The position numbers and the translations under genes are program-made. A stretch of DNA of 51,039 nt. Origin: Flavobacterium sp. YO12 (lineage in GTDB: Bacteria; Bacteroidota; Bacteroidia; Flavobacteriales; Flavobacteriaceae). The DNA lies in NCBI RefSeq assembly GCF_004119495.1, contig NZ_NRQU01000032.1, positions 1-51,039 of the forward strand. The letters run 5' to 3'. Under the pieces are notes generated by a model. That model searched no databases and was not told where the DNA came from. It saw only the letters and a list, made by a program, of their open reading frames with translations. Shown piece by piece: positions 17,409-25,970 of this stretch. Within the stretch, counting starts at the first letter, position 1, and the number at the start of each line of letters is the position of its first letter.

Positions 17409-18464
17409 TTAATCGTGATTTTCTATTTGCTTGTAAGCGTCGATCACCTTTTTCACTAATCTGTGACGAACGATATCTTTATCATCCAGATAAATAATTC
17501 CAATTCCGTCAATATCTTTCAGAACCAAAATCGCTTCTTTAAGACCCGAAATAGTGCGTCGCGGTAAATCGACCTGCCCAGGATCTCCCGTAATCATAAA
17601 CTTAGCGTTTTTTCCCATACGGGTCAAAAACATCTTCATTTGTGAGTGCGTCGTATTCTGCGCCTCGTCTAAAATTACAAAGGCATTATCAAGCGTTCGT
17701 CCGCGCATAAAAGCTAAAGGCGCAATCTGAATAATTCCTTTTAAAATGTAATCTTCGAGTTTTTCATTGGGTAACATATCGCGCAAAGCATCGTAAAGCG
17801 GCTGCATGTAAGGATCCAGTTTTTCTTTCATATCGCCGGGTAAAAAACCAAGATTTTCACCTGCTTCTACCGCTGGACGAGTCAAAATTATCCTTTTTAC
17901 TTCTTTGTCTTTAAGCGCTTTTACCGCCATTGCAACACCCGTATATGTTTTACCTGTTCCAGCTGGACCAATGGCAAAAACCATATCATTTTTTTTGATC
18001 GTATCCACCAGCAATTGCTGATTTGGCGTCATGGCTTTGATTATTTTACCGCCAACTCCGTGAACTAATATTTTGTCATGATCGTATGCTTTTTTTTCAT
18101 CCTGACCATCACTCATAATTACGCGTTCAATTACATTATCATCAATGTTGTTGTATCTGGTAAAATGAAGCATAAGCCTCTGAAATCTCTTTTCGAATTC
18201 ATCTAAAACTTCTTTTTCGCCAAAGGCTTTCAAAGTGGTCCCTCGCGCTACGATTTTAAGCTTTGGGTAATACTTTTTAATAATTTCAAGATGAGAATCC
18301 TGCGCGCCCCAAAAGTCTTTTGGAGCGATGTCTATTAGCTCGATAATTCTTTCGTTCAAAGGAGATAAATTTAAATTAAAAATAAATTTGTTTTGTAAAT
18401 CTATTGCTGTCGGGTATTTTTTTATGTTATGGTTTTCAGCAGCATCTGTACTTTTAAATACCAA
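17409..18464 (-). CDS. phoH: PhoH family P-loop ATPase
   Basis: A cytoplasmic ATPase of the PhoH/PhoL family with Walker A GPAGTGKT (K172 counted from this start), Walker B FVILDEAQN, and the family block RPAVEAGENLGFLPGDMKEK. An N-terminal KH-like RNA-binding segment precedes the ATPase domain. PhoH proteins are linked to RNA metabolism and often sit near ybeY; that is family knowledge. The start is uncertain: the first 35 residues from the ATG at 18464 look like AT-rich spacer. A TTG at 18359 opens the conserved NERIIELIDIAPKDF and would give 316 residues, which I believe is the usual length in this group. Confidence 0.9.
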   Translation of the reverse strand: MVFKSTDAAENHNIKKYPTAIDLQNKFIFNLNLSPLNERIIELIDIAPKDFWGAQDSHLEIIKKYYPKLKIVARGTTLKAFGEKEVLDEFEKRFQRLMLHFTRYNNIDDNVIERVIMSDGQDEKKAYDHDKILVHGVGGKIIKAMTPNQQLLVDTIKKNDMVFAIGPAGTGKTYTGVAMAVKALKDKEVKRIILTRPAVEAGENLGFLPGDMKEKLDPYMQPLYDALRDMLPNEKLEDYILKGIIQIAPLAFMRGRTLDNAFVILDEAQNTTHSQMKMFLTRMGKNAKFMITGDPGQVDLPRRTISGLKEAILVLKDIDGIGIIYLDDKDIVRHRLVKKVIDAYKQIENHD

Positions 18465-18636
18465 TTAAAATAACTTTTTGTTAAAAGACTGAAAACTGAA
18501 ACTGAAAATTGAGACTCTATATATTTTATTACAATTTGTCTTTTCTTTCTTTCAATTTGTTTTTACTATTCTTAGATTTGCATTTCTCAAATTTAATGAA
18601 AATTAGATTTAAATACTACCAATAGTTATAAACAAA

Positions 18637-19467
18637 ATGATGTCAATAATTACCCTTACTACTGATTACGGCTTAAAAGACCACTTTGTTGGTTCGCTGA
18701 AGGGTAAAATACTTTCAGAGCTTTCTGAGGCAAAAATCATTGACATATCGCACGATATTGATCCATTTAACACTGCCGAAGCAAGTTATATAATTGGAGC
18801 ATCCTATTTAAGCTTTCCAAAAGGCACCGTTCACTTGATTGGTGTTGATATTGAACGCAACAAAGAAAACCAGCATATAGCCATGCAATGGAACGATCAT
18901 TTCTTTATCTGTGCAGATAATGGAATTTTAAGCATGCTTACGCAAAAAATCGTTCCGCAGAAAATTGTAGCTATTAATATTCACGATCGTTTCCCAACGG
19001 AATATACTGATTTAGATGTTTTTATACAAGTTGCCTGCCACATAGCAAAAGGCGGATTACTAAACGTTATTGGCAAGGAAATCCCTGCTGTTAAGGAAGT
19101 AACCGAATTACAGGCGATTGTTTCTGCAGATGGAAATACGCTTAAAGGATATGTTATTTATATCGATCATTTTGGAAATGTCGTTACCAATATCTCTAAA
19201 AAACAATTTTTAGAAGTTTCACGAGGACGCCCATACGAGATCGTCATGAAACCAAAAAGCATCAAAACAATACTGCCCAATTATTCAGATATTGCAACTT
19301 CAGACAAATATCCTATTAAAACCTATGAGGGCGAAAAACTAGCTATTTTTAATGAAGCAGGATTTCTCGAAATAGCCATTTTTAGAAGCAATCCATCAAA
19401 AGTAGGTTCTGCAAATAGTTTATTAGGATTGAATTATCGCGATGTAATTACTATTGTATTTTCTTGA
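18637..19467 (+). CDS. SAM hydrolase / SAM hydroxide adenosyltransferase family protein
   Basis: A 276-residue member of the DUF62 family, which splits S-adenosylmethionine into adenosine and methionine using water. The opening TLTTDYGLKDHFVGSLKGKI and the DISHDIDPFN and YVIYIDHFGNVVTNI blocks are family signatures, the last holding the SAM-site region. ATG-ATG gives two adjacent possible starts. It is divergent from phoH (172 bp between starts); a perfect -7 box TAGATTTG is at 18573-18580 on the plus strand without a well-placed TTG. The biological reason for SAM hydrolysis is not settled in the family. Confidence 0.9.
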   Translation: MMSIITLTTDYGLKDHFVGSLKGKILSELSEAKIIDISHDIDPFNTAEASYIIGASYLSFPKGTVHLIGVDIERNKENQHIAMQWNDHFFICADNGILSMLTQKIVPQKIVAINIHDRFPTEYTDLDVFIQVACHIAKGGLLNVIGKEIPAVKEVTELQAIVSADGNTLKGYVIYIDHFGNVVTNISKKQFLEVSRGRPYEIVMKPKSIKTILPNYSDIATSDKYPIKTYEGEKLAIFNEAGFLEIAIFRSNPSKVGSANSLLGLNYRDVITIVFS

Positions 19468-19682
19468 TTATATATCAAATTACACAACGATTTTGCTGAT
19501 TAAGTAAATTTACGCGAAGACTTCTGTTGTTTTTTATTAGAAATGACAATATTGTAAAAAACTATGATTTTATAATATTTTACTTTTTCCTAAAAAGAAC
19601 AATCCCTTTTGGTATTTTTGCCCACCTATAAGCTTTCAGATTTTCAATAAATCTAAAAAACAACAATCTAAAAATTGAATAC

Positions 19683-19979
19683 ATGTTTGTCAGAATAGTA
19701 AAAATGAGTTTTCACGAAGATAAAATCTCTGATTTTCTGGAGAATTTTGAATCTGTAAAAGACAAAATACGCAATGCGGAAGGAAATCGTTTTTTAGAAT
19801 TGTATCAAGATAAAAACGATAAATGTATCTTTTTTACCTATAGTTATTGGGAAACAGAAAGCGATTTAGAAAATTATCGACAATCTGAACTTTTTAGCAG
19901 TGTTTGGAGTTTTACAAAAAAACTATTCAATGCCAAACCAGAAGCTTGGAGCGTCGACAAAATTGTGACTTTAATTTAG
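19683..19979 (+). CDS. Antibiotic biosynthesis monooxygenase (ABM)-like small protein
   Basis: A 98-residue ferredoxin-like domain protein. It opens MFVRIVKMSFHEDKISDFLE, has the central GNRFLELYQDKNDKCIFFTY, and the YWETESDLENYRQSELFSSVW helix characteristic of ABM/YgiN-type dimers. Members include quinol monooxygenases and heme-degrading enzymes, but many are of unknown activity; no cofactor ligand can be picked out. It is a single gene with a perfect -7 box TATTTTTG at 19613-19620. Not evidently part of an operon. Confidence 0.8.
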   Translation: MFVRIVKMSFHEDKISDFLENFESVKDKIRNAEGNRFLELYQDKNDKCIFFTYSYWETESDLENYRQSELFSSVWSFTKKLFNAKPEAWSVDKIVTLI

Positions 19980-20213
19980 TTTAAATTCGATTTTCAATTT
20001 TAAACTTACAATAATTTTAAAAAAAGAATGGTTTTTCGAGTACTATTTTCTATCTTGAAACCTGAAAATATATTATAATTAAAGAATAGATATTCTCTAA
20101 TAAAAGAGAATACAGAAGCAAATAAACCACCCGTTTTTAAAGTTCTTTTTACAAGGATAAAAAAACGAATTATTTGATTTTCATTTTTATTCATTGACCA
20201 TTGACATTTAAGA

Positions 20214-21575
20214 ATGTACGCAATACTAGACATAGAAACTACCGGAGGCCAGTTTAATGAAGAAGGAATTACTGAAATTGCCATCTATAAATTTGATGGT
20301 CATGAAGTAGTTGATCAGTTTATCAGCCTAATTAATCCCGAAATTCCAATTCAGCCGTTTGTGGTTAAATTAACTGGAATCAATAACGCTATGCTGCAGT
20401 CAGCTCCAAAATTTTTTGAAGTTGCCAAGCGAATCATCGAAATAACTTCAGACTGCATTATTGTCGCTCACAATGCATCATTTGATTATCGCATTCTACG
20501 CACAGAATTTAGACGTCTGGGTTATGACTTTCAAGCAAAAACACTTTGTACTGTTGAACTTGCAAAAAAACTAATTCCAGAACAACCTTCGTACAGTTTA
20601 GGAAAACTAGTCCGTGCTCTTGGAATTCCAATGGCAGACAGACATCGCGCCAGCGGAGACGCAATGGCAACTACAAAGCTGTTTAAAATGCTTTTAGAAA
20701 AAGACTTAGAAAAAACAATCGTAAAAGATTTTATAAAGCTGGAAGTAGAAAAAGGAATTGCACCAAAATTTCTAGATCTATTAAACCAAATGCCTGCAAA
20801 AACCGGCGTATACTATATTTACAACGAAAGCGGGACTTTAATATACATTGGTAAAAGTCAAAATATTAGAAAAAGAATCAATCAGCATTTTACAGGAATC
20901 ACAACAAAAAGTAAAAAAATTCAAGCCGAAGTTTTTACTATTACATACGATGAAACCGGAAGTGAATTAATTGCTCTTTTAAAAGAAAGCGAAGAAATAA
21001 AAATAAACAGACCTCGATACAATCGTGCTCAACGCAAAACAATTTTTCAATATGCCTTATATTCTGAGAAAGATTCTAACGGCTATATTAATCTAAAAAT
21101 TGAAAAAACCGACGGTCGTAAGCGAGAAATCACTTCGTTTGTTACTCTGCAAGAAGCTAAAAATGCTCTTTTTAGATTCACAGAAAAATATCATCTATGT
21201 CAAAAACTGACAGGACTTTATCAAACAAAAAAAGAGTGTTTTCAATATAAAATAAAGCAATGCGACGGAGCTTGTATTGGCGAAATTACTCCAGAAGTTT
21301 ACAATGCCCGAGTGCAGCAGTTTATCTCTGAAAATAGTTTTGAGAATAAAAGCATGATTTTAAAAGATAGAGGCCGAAATGTAAATGAAAGAAGTGCCGT
21401 TTTAATCGAAAATGGCATCTACAAAGGTTATGCGTATTACGATCTAAACTATCAAATTACGAATATCGAAATTCTAAAGAATATTTTAATACCAATGCAG
21501 CACAATCGAGATGTAAAAAATATTATACAGAACTACATCCGTAAAAACAAGAACCTCAAGATTCTTCATTTTTAA
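20214..21575 (+). CDS. DnaQ-like exonuclease fused to a GIY-YIG nuclease domain
   Basis: A 453-residue two-nuclease protein. Residues 1-170 are a DEDDh 3'-5' exonuclease as in DnaQ epsilon: ExoI LDIETTGGQFNEEG, ExoII HNASFDYRIL, ExoIII HRASGDAMAT. From about 195 comes a UvrC-like GIY-YIG domain: GVYYIYNESGTLIYIGKSQ with the following RKRINQHF. The remainder, with a cysteine pair in CDGACIGEI, resembles the UvrC/Cho middle region. Similar exonuclease-GIY-YIG fusions are known in Bacteroidota and Actinobacteria and are thought to act in DNA repair. It is followed 29 bp later by the ion-channel gene. The N-terminal start (MYAILDIETTGG) is fixed by ExoI lying at the very beginning. Confidence 0.9.
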   Translation: MYAILDIETTGGQFNEEGITEIAIYKFDGHEVVDQFISLINPEIPIQPFVVKLTGINNAMLQSAPKFFEVAKRIIEITSDCIIVAHNASFDYRILRTEFRRLGYDFQAKTLCTVELAKKLIPEQPSYSLGKLVRALGIPMADRHRASGDAMATTKLFKMLLEKDLEKTIVKDFIKLEVEKGIAPKFLDLLNQMPAKTGVYYIYNESGTLIYIGKSQNIRKRINQHFTGITTKSKKIQAEVFTITYDETGSELIALLKESEEIKINRPRYNRAQRKTIFQYALYSEKDSNGYINLKIEKTDGRKREITSFVTLQEAKNALFRFTEKYHLCQKLTGLYQTKKECFQYKIKQCDGACIGEITPEVYNARVQQFISENSFENKSMILKDRGRNVNERSAVLIENGIYKGYAYYDLNYQITNIEILKNILIPMQHNRDVKNIIQNYIRKNKNLKILHF

Positions 21576-21604
21576 CGCTCGAAACTATCATTAGCTTCGC
21601 TGAT

Positions 21605-22444
21605 ATGAAAAACAAAAAAACGAACTACGAAATATTCAGAGAACGAATAAAAATCATTCTATACGGTACTAATACCATATTAGGACGAATGTTCGATTTG
21701 GTTTTATTGGGATTGATATTGCTAAGTGTTCTTCTTATTATGCTTGATACCGTCGAAGGAATCAGCCAAAAATACCACAACCAGCTGCTTATTTGCGAAT
21801 GGATAATTACAGTATTTTTCACAATAGAATATATCTTAAGAATCATCTCCATTCAAAAACCAGTTAGATACGTATTCAGCTTTTATGGAGTAATTGATTT
21901 ACTTGCCGTTTTACCTATGTATTTATCAATATTTTTTCCCGGAGCAAGTGTTTTATCCGTTGTCAGAGCGCTGCGTTTTTTCCGATTGTTCAAAATATTG
22001 CATATTCCCCAAATATCGCATCAATCTGCCCAACTTAAAGACGCAATAGAAGCCAGCAAAGAGAAAATTTTAGTTTTCATCTATTTTGTACTTATCAGCA
22101 CCGTAATCATTGGTACAATTATGTATTTGGTCGAAGGCAAAGAATCTGGATTTACAAGTATTCCGATGGGAATTTACTGGACAATCGTAACCCTGACAAC
22201 AGTTGGTTACGGCGATATTTCGCCACAATCTCCTTTAGGACAGTTTATCGCTGCATTTGTAATGATTTTAGGTTACGGAATCATTGCTGTACCAACAGGA
22301 ATTGTAACCGCAGAATTTGCAAAAAGCAGTCTAAAAAGCAGTTCCGTAAACACTAAAAAAACATGCAAAAAATGTCAATCGCAAGTTCACTTCGATAACG
22401 CCAAATATTGTTACGAATGCGGAACTCGATTGCCAAATAGTTAA
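21605..22444 (+). CDS. Voltage-gated-type potassium channel with C-terminal zinc ribbon
   Basis: A 279-residue six-helix channel subunit. S1-S3 span about 25-115, the S4 segment carries arginines in VVRALRFFRLFKIL, and S5-pore-S6 covers about 150-245 with the potassium selectivity filter TVGYGD in TLTTVGYGDISP. The cytoplasmic tail ends with two CxxC pairs, CKKCQSQVHF and YCYECGTRL, a zinc-ribbon pattern not found in the minimal bacterial Kv channels. The tail may assemble or gate the tetramer. Gene order suggests co-transcription with the upstream nuclease gene, though no functional link is evident. Confidence 0.88.
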   Translation: MKNKKTNYEIFRERIKIILYGTNTILGRMFDLVLLGLILLSVLLIMLDTVEGISQKYHNQLLICEWIITVFFTIEYILRIISIQKPVRYVFSFYGVIDLLAVLPMYLSIFFPGASVLSVVRALRFFRLFKILHIPQISHQSAQLKDAIEASKEKILVFIYFVLISTVIIGTIMYLVEGKESGFTSIPMGIYWTIVTLTTVGYGDISPQSPLGQFIAAFVMILGYGIIAVPTGIVTAEFAKSSLKSSSVNTKKTCKKCQSQVHFDNAKYCYECGTRLPNS

Positions 22445-22450
22445 ATTTAA

Positions 22451-22590
22451 GAAGCTGATCCGGCTGTACATTACAACTCCTCCTTATCTTTGTTGTTTTT
22501 TAAAGGCATAAAAAGAGCTTCTGAAGTCGCTTTTTTATCCCAAAAAAAACGAACAAACATAAGTCCGGGGTTTTCATTTCCATCCGGGCT
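22451..22590. repeat. Probable intergenic repeat remnant of Flavobacterium type
   Basis: The 155-bp gap before miaA starts GAAGCTGATCCGGCTGTACA and ends TTTTCATTTCCATCCGGGCT. This resembles the two ends of an intergenic element I remember as scattered through Flavobacterium genomes (GGAGCTATTTCC...CCGCT... to ...TTTTCACTTCAATCCGGGCT). The interior is AT-rich and carries no gene. Identification is from memory. Confidence 0.4.
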
Positions 22591-22599
22591 AAAAATAAT

Positions 22600-23520
22600 A
22601 TGAAATACCTAATTACCATTGTCGGACCAACAGCAATAGGCAAAACAGCCTTAAGTATTGCTTTGGCACAACATTTCAAATGCGAAATCGTTTCTTGCGA
22701 CAGCCGTCAGTTTTTCAAAGAAATGACCATTGGAACCGCAGTTCCTAATCAAGAAGAATTAAGTGCTGCCCAACATCATTTCATTCAAAATAAATCTATT
22801 TTCGAAAATTATACCGTAGGCGATTACGAAAAAGAAGCTTTATCCAAAATTGAAGAACTATTTCAAACCAATGATTTTGTCATTCTTATTGGCGGTTCAG
22901 GTTTATATGTTGATGCCATTTTAAAAGGTTTCGATGAATTTCCTGAAATCGATCCTCAAGTTCGTTCTCAAATAAATTCTAACTATGAAAAACTTGGAAT
23001 TAAGTATCTTCAAGAACAACTGAAAAATTTAGATCCTGAATATTATCAAAAAATAACTATAGAGAACCCACAAACACTACAAAATCCACAGCGAATGATG
23101 CGTTTTGTAGAAGTTTGTATTGGAGCTCAAAAACCCTATTCATCATTTCTAAATCAGAAAAAAAACAATAGAGACTTTACTCCTATTTTAATTGGTTTAG
23201 ATGCAGACAGAGAAGTTATTTACAACCGAATCAACCAGCGTGTTGATATTATGATGAACGAAGGTTTGCTAGAAGAAGCCAAAGAATTGTATCCTAATAA
23301 AGCGTTAAATGCACTTCAAACCGTTGGTTATAGAGAATTATTTAGTTATTTTGATGGAGAATTCACTTTGCCTTTTGCCATAGATGAAATCAAAAAAAAT
23401 ACACGACGATTCTCCAAAAGGCAATTAACGTGGTTCAAACGAAATGAAAACACAAAATGGTTTGATTACGCAACAGATAGAAAAGAAATTATAATATATA
23501 TAGATTCTTTAACAAAATGA
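22600..23520 (+). CDS. miaA: tRNA dimethylallyltransferase
   Basis: It transfers a dimethylallyl group from DMAPP to N6 of A37 in tRNAs reading UNN codons. The 306-residue length is typical. The P-loop GPTAIGKT is at residues 9-16, followed by the DMAPP/tRNA-site block VSCDSRQFFKEMTIGTA, GGSGLYVDAIL, and the late RRFSKRQLTWFKRN. The next gene, a small membrane protein, starts within its last codons (4-bp ATGA overlap). Confidence 0.96.
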   Translation: MKYLITIVGPTAIGKTALSIALAQHFKCEIVSCDSRQFFKEMTIGTAVPNQEELSAAQHHFIQNKSIFENYTVGDYEKEALSKIEELFQTNDFVILIGGSGLYVDAILKGFDEFPEIDPQVRSQINSNYEKLGIKYLQEQLKNLDPEYYQKITIENPQTLQNPQRMMRFVEVCIGAQKPYSSFLNQKKNNRDFTPILIGLDADREVIYNRINQRVDIMMNEGLLEEAKELYPNKALNALQTVGYRELFSYFDGEFTLPFAIDEIKKNTRRFSKRQLTWFKRNENTKWFDYATDRKEIIIYIDSLTK

Positions 23521-23732
23521 AGTTTTTAAAACTAATAGGAAATATTTTCTTTCTTTTTTGCACAATGACTCTAACTTTCATATTTTCATTGGCATTAAAA
23601 GAAAAAATTGAAAAGCCGCATTTTAAAAATTTAAACACGACAGAATTTATAGTTTTCGGAATAATTGTATTTGGTTTTATTTTCATTAGTTTTAAAATAA
23701 TATCAGCATATTTCAAAAAATCTAAAATTTAA
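23517..23732 (+). CDS. Small two-helix membrane protein
   Basis: A 71-residue protein with hydrophobic helices at about 5-26 and 43-65, separated by a charged loop (KEKIEKPHFKN) and ending in a lysine-rich tail. Its ATG overlaps the miaA stop (ATGA), which supports translational coupling and argues it is real. An ORF on the opposite strand covers the same bases but has no such support. The family was not recognised and no function is proposed. Confidence 0.65.
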   Translation: MKFLKLIGNIFFLFCTMTLTFIFSLALKEKIEKPHFKNLNTTEFIVFGIIVFGFIFISFKIISAYFKKSKI

Positions 23733-23803
23733 AATCTATTTTCTTTCATCTTTCTTCTATTCTCTGAAAGATGAATCTAAAATCTAAACTCTAAAAACAT
23801 CAA

Positions 23804-24550
23804 ATGCCAATATCTCCAAATTTTACATCCGTTTTAAGTAAAGACTGGGAAATCAATTTTACACAATGTACGCCAACAGGTTTCTTAAAATATACCGATT
23901 TGTGTAATATTTTACAATTAACCGCCGCCGCACATTCAGAAGTTGGAGGAATCAGCTTTTATGATATGCAGGAATTTCACCAAGCTTGGGTTTTAAGCCG
24001 AATGCGAGTTGAAGTTCACGCTTTACCAAAATGGCAAGATGTAGTAACTGTAAAAACATGGATTAATAGTCTGGAAAACTCACGCTCTGTTCGTGCTTTA
24101 GAAATGTATGTAAACGGAAAGAAAATCGTAGGCTGCGAAACCTATTGGGCAGTTTTTAATACACAATTACGCCGCCCCGAAGCTTTAGCGTTACCTTACG
24201 AACATTTCGAATTATTCCCTGAAAATAGAGCAACTGAAGAAGGCTTTTCTAAAATAAATATCAATCACGAAAAAGAAGCCGTTTTTGAAAAAATAGTTTA
24301 TTTATCTGATTTAGACATTGTAAACCACGTAAACAACGTAAAATACCTCGAATGGTGTCTTGATCATGTTGACCCAAAAAGAATCATGAAACAGGAAGTA
24401 AAAAGCTTCGAAATGAATTTCATGAAAGAACTTTCATTAAAAGATAATGTTGTAATCCATGAAAGTGAAGACGACGATCACACTACAGCAACATTCAGCA
24501 TTACAAAAGGCGACAAAACCTGTTTTGCGTTGGAATTACATTGGAAGTAA
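23804..24550 (+). CDS. Acyl-ACP thioesterase
   Basis: A 248-residue double hot-dog protein of the acyl-ACP thioesterase (FatA/FatB-like) family, which releases fatty acids from acyl carrier protein. The N-terminal hot-dog has WEINFTQCTPTGFLKYTDL and HQAWVLSRMRVEV; the second repeat has SDLDIVNHVNNVKYLEWCLD, which contains the catalytic N-x-H arrangement of the plant enzymes. It lies 71 bp after the small membrane gene and is the last plus-strand gene before a terminator. It is probably cytoplasmic; chain-length preference cannot be inferred. Confidence 0.9.
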   Translation: MPISPNFTSVLSKDWEINFTQCTPTGFLKYTDLCNILQLTAAAHSEVGGISFYDMQEFHQAWVLSRMRVEVHALPKWQDVVTVKTWINSLENSRSVRALEMYVNGKKIVGCETYWAVFNTQLRRPEALALPYEHFELFPENRATEEGFSKININHEKEAVFEKIVYLSDLDIVNHVNNVKYLEWCLDHVDPKRIMKQEVKSFEMNFMKELSLKDNVVIHESEDDDHTTATFSITKGDKTCFALELHWK

Positions 24551-24597
24551 AACAAGTTTATAAATAAGTTTTCTTTCCTTCCTATTTTCCCGCAATA

Positions 24598-24699
24598 TTG
24601 TCATTTCGACGAAGGAGAAATCACACTCGAAACTCTACAAAGATTGGCGATTCACTTTGCGTAAATACAAGTGTGATTTCTCCTTCGTCGAAATGACAA
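24598..24699. repeat. Inverted-repeat (MITE-like) element, copy 1
   Basis: Perfect 30-bp terminal inverted repeats (24598-24627 and 24670-24699; outer bases TTGTCATTTCGACGAAGGAG) flank a 42-bp centre holding ACAAAGATTGGCGATT. A diverged copy with the same centre is at 28582-28683. No ORF is present. Such elements recur between genes in Flavobacterium, as I recall; a mobile origin is inferred from the structure. Confidence 0.8.
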
Positions 24700-24725
24700 A
24701 CTTTGTGGGTTTACTTTTGATAAAC

Positions 24726-24758
24726 AAAAAAAACGATGCAATGTTGCATCGTTTTTTT
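24726..24758. terminator. Bidirectional terminator
   Basis: AACGATGCAA (24732-24741) pairs with TTGCATCGTT across a very short loop, with at least six A before and seven T after. It lies between the convergent thioesterase and TPR genes and can serve both. Confidence 0.9.
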
Positions 24759-24766
24759 ATTTAAAA

Positions 24767-25294
24767 TCATTTCGATTTCTCTTTAGAATTCTTTTTAGAT
24801 TTCCTTTTCTTCTTTAACAAATCTATTTTTCCTTGAATTCTTTTCTCTACTTCACTAATATCAGAATCAAAAGCAAACTGTAAAGTACATAATTTTGCAT
24901 TTTTAATTTCTTTTAATGCTTTTTCAAATTCCTTTTGAGCTTCAAATAGAATCGCTTTCTTCACATAAATATCAGATTTATTAATTCCTTTTATCGTCAA
25001 AGCAAAATCGATTAACTTTTGCGCCTCTTCAAAATCTTCATTTAAAATTAAAGTCTGTAAATAATGCGGATACACTTCAAACGCATAAATATTAATAGCC
25101 AAAGCCTCCTGAAAATAGGATTTTGCATCTTCGTAGTTCATTAACTGCTCAGCCTGAATTCTTCCATACAAACACAAAACCATAGTATTTTTTGCATCAT
25201 AAGAAAAAGCATAGTCCAAAGATTCAATCGTTTCTTCAAGCGAATACGGATAGTTATCTAAAGCTTGAAAAAGGTATTTATCAATTGCTTTCAT
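24767..25294 (-). CDS. TPR-repeat protein, last gene of the rtcB-prfH operon
   Basis: A 175-residue helical protein with about four TPR-like units, e.g. NTMVLCLYGRIQAEQLMNYE and EVYPHYLQTLILNEDFEEAQ. It ends in a strongly basic tail (DLLKKKRKSKKNSKEKSK) that could contact RNA or ribosomes. It has no signal peptide. Its start lies 14 bp inside the 3' end of prfH, so it is translated from the same mRNA. It is closed by the terminator at 24726-24758. Function is unknown; the coupling suggests a role with the RtcB/PrfH repair pathway or merely shared transcription. Confidence 0.8.
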   Translation of the reverse strand: MKAIDKYLFQALDNYPYSLEETIESLDYAFSYDAKNTMVLCLYGRIQAEQLMNYEDAKSYFQEALAINIYAFEVYPHYLQTLILNEDFEEAQKLIDFALTIKGINKSDIYVKKAILFEAQKEFEKALKEIKNAKLCTLQFAFDSDISEVEKRIQGKIDLLKKKRKSKKNSKEKSK

Positions 25295-25970
25295 TGCGTA
25301 AATCGTTTTTTAATTTCTGACGAGTTCCTTTATAACTTTTCTCTACCTTATTCTTCTTAAAATCACTTCCAGTAAAAACTCTGATAGGATTCCCGCGCTG
25401 AATATTCAGCTGATTTTCCCATTGTTTCCCTACATGATTTTTAAGCTGAGTTAGTTTTTCGTCTTCTAATTTTCTTAATAATCTTTCTGTTGCCAGTTTT
25501 TTGTTTTGGTGCTGCGAACGGCTGTCCATTGCCACAACTGCAATTCCTGTTGGAATATGTGTTGCACGAATTGCTGAACTTACTTTGTTTACATGCTGAC
25601 CTCCTGCTCCAGAACTTCGCATTGCCTGATACTGAATATTATTTTCTGAAACTGAGACATTTTTTTGCGGTTCGATTTCAAAAATCCCAATAAACCAGTT
25701 CTTCCGTTTATGCATTTTCCTAAACTGACTCTGACCAATCCATTGAATCGTACCAACCCAAGAATTCACAAAACTATCTGCATTTATTCCTTTTACGGCA
25801 ATTGATGCAGTTTCAACCGTTCCATTTTCCTGACCCGCTTCTCGCTGAAGCAAAACAACATCTAATTGCTGATCTTGTGCTTCTTCCAAAACTTTTTTAA
25901 GCACTTGGGCAGCAACCCAAGTGCATTCTGCAGGTCCACGACCTGCTGTTATTTGAATTATTCTTTCCAT
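25281..25970 (-). CDS. prfH: Peptide chain release factor homologue PrfH
   Basis: A 229-residue release-factor-like protein with the peptidyl-tRNA hydrolysis motif GGQ (residues 123-125 in SSGAGGQHVNKVSS) but without the full codon-recognition domains of RF1/RF2, the layout of PrfH. Published work on RtcB2-PrfH systems describes PrfH as releasing nascent peptides from ribosomes cleaved in the 16S decoding centre, so that RtcB2 can religate the rRNA. The N-terminal part (TAGRGPAECTWVAAQVLKKV) is the PrfH-specific start. It overlaps the upstream zinc-ribbon gene by 13 bp and the downstream TPR gene by 14 bp, so all are on one transcript with rtcB. The C-terminus is basic, as in other release factors. 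Confidence 0.93.
   Translation of the reverse strand: MERIIQITAGRGPAECTWVAAQVLKKVLEEAQDQQLDVVLLQREAGQENGTVETASIAVKGINADSFVNSWVGTIQWIGQSQFRKMHKRKNWFIGIFEIEPQKNVSVSENNIQYQAMRSSGAGGQHVNKVSSAIRATHIPTGIAVVAMDSRSQHQNKKLATERLLRKLEDEKLTQLKNHVGKQWENQLNIQRGNPIRVFTGSDFKKNKVEKSYKGTRQKLKNDLRNESN

Noticed and set aside
20091..20112. 8-bp inverted repeat TATTCTCT/AGAGAATA as terminator
   Set aside because: AT-rich short stem without a T tract; could be chance in this base composition.
23489..23716. Minus-strand ORF opposite the small membrane gene
   Set aside because: It has no start context, no neighbours in operon and mirrors a gene that is coupled to miaA.
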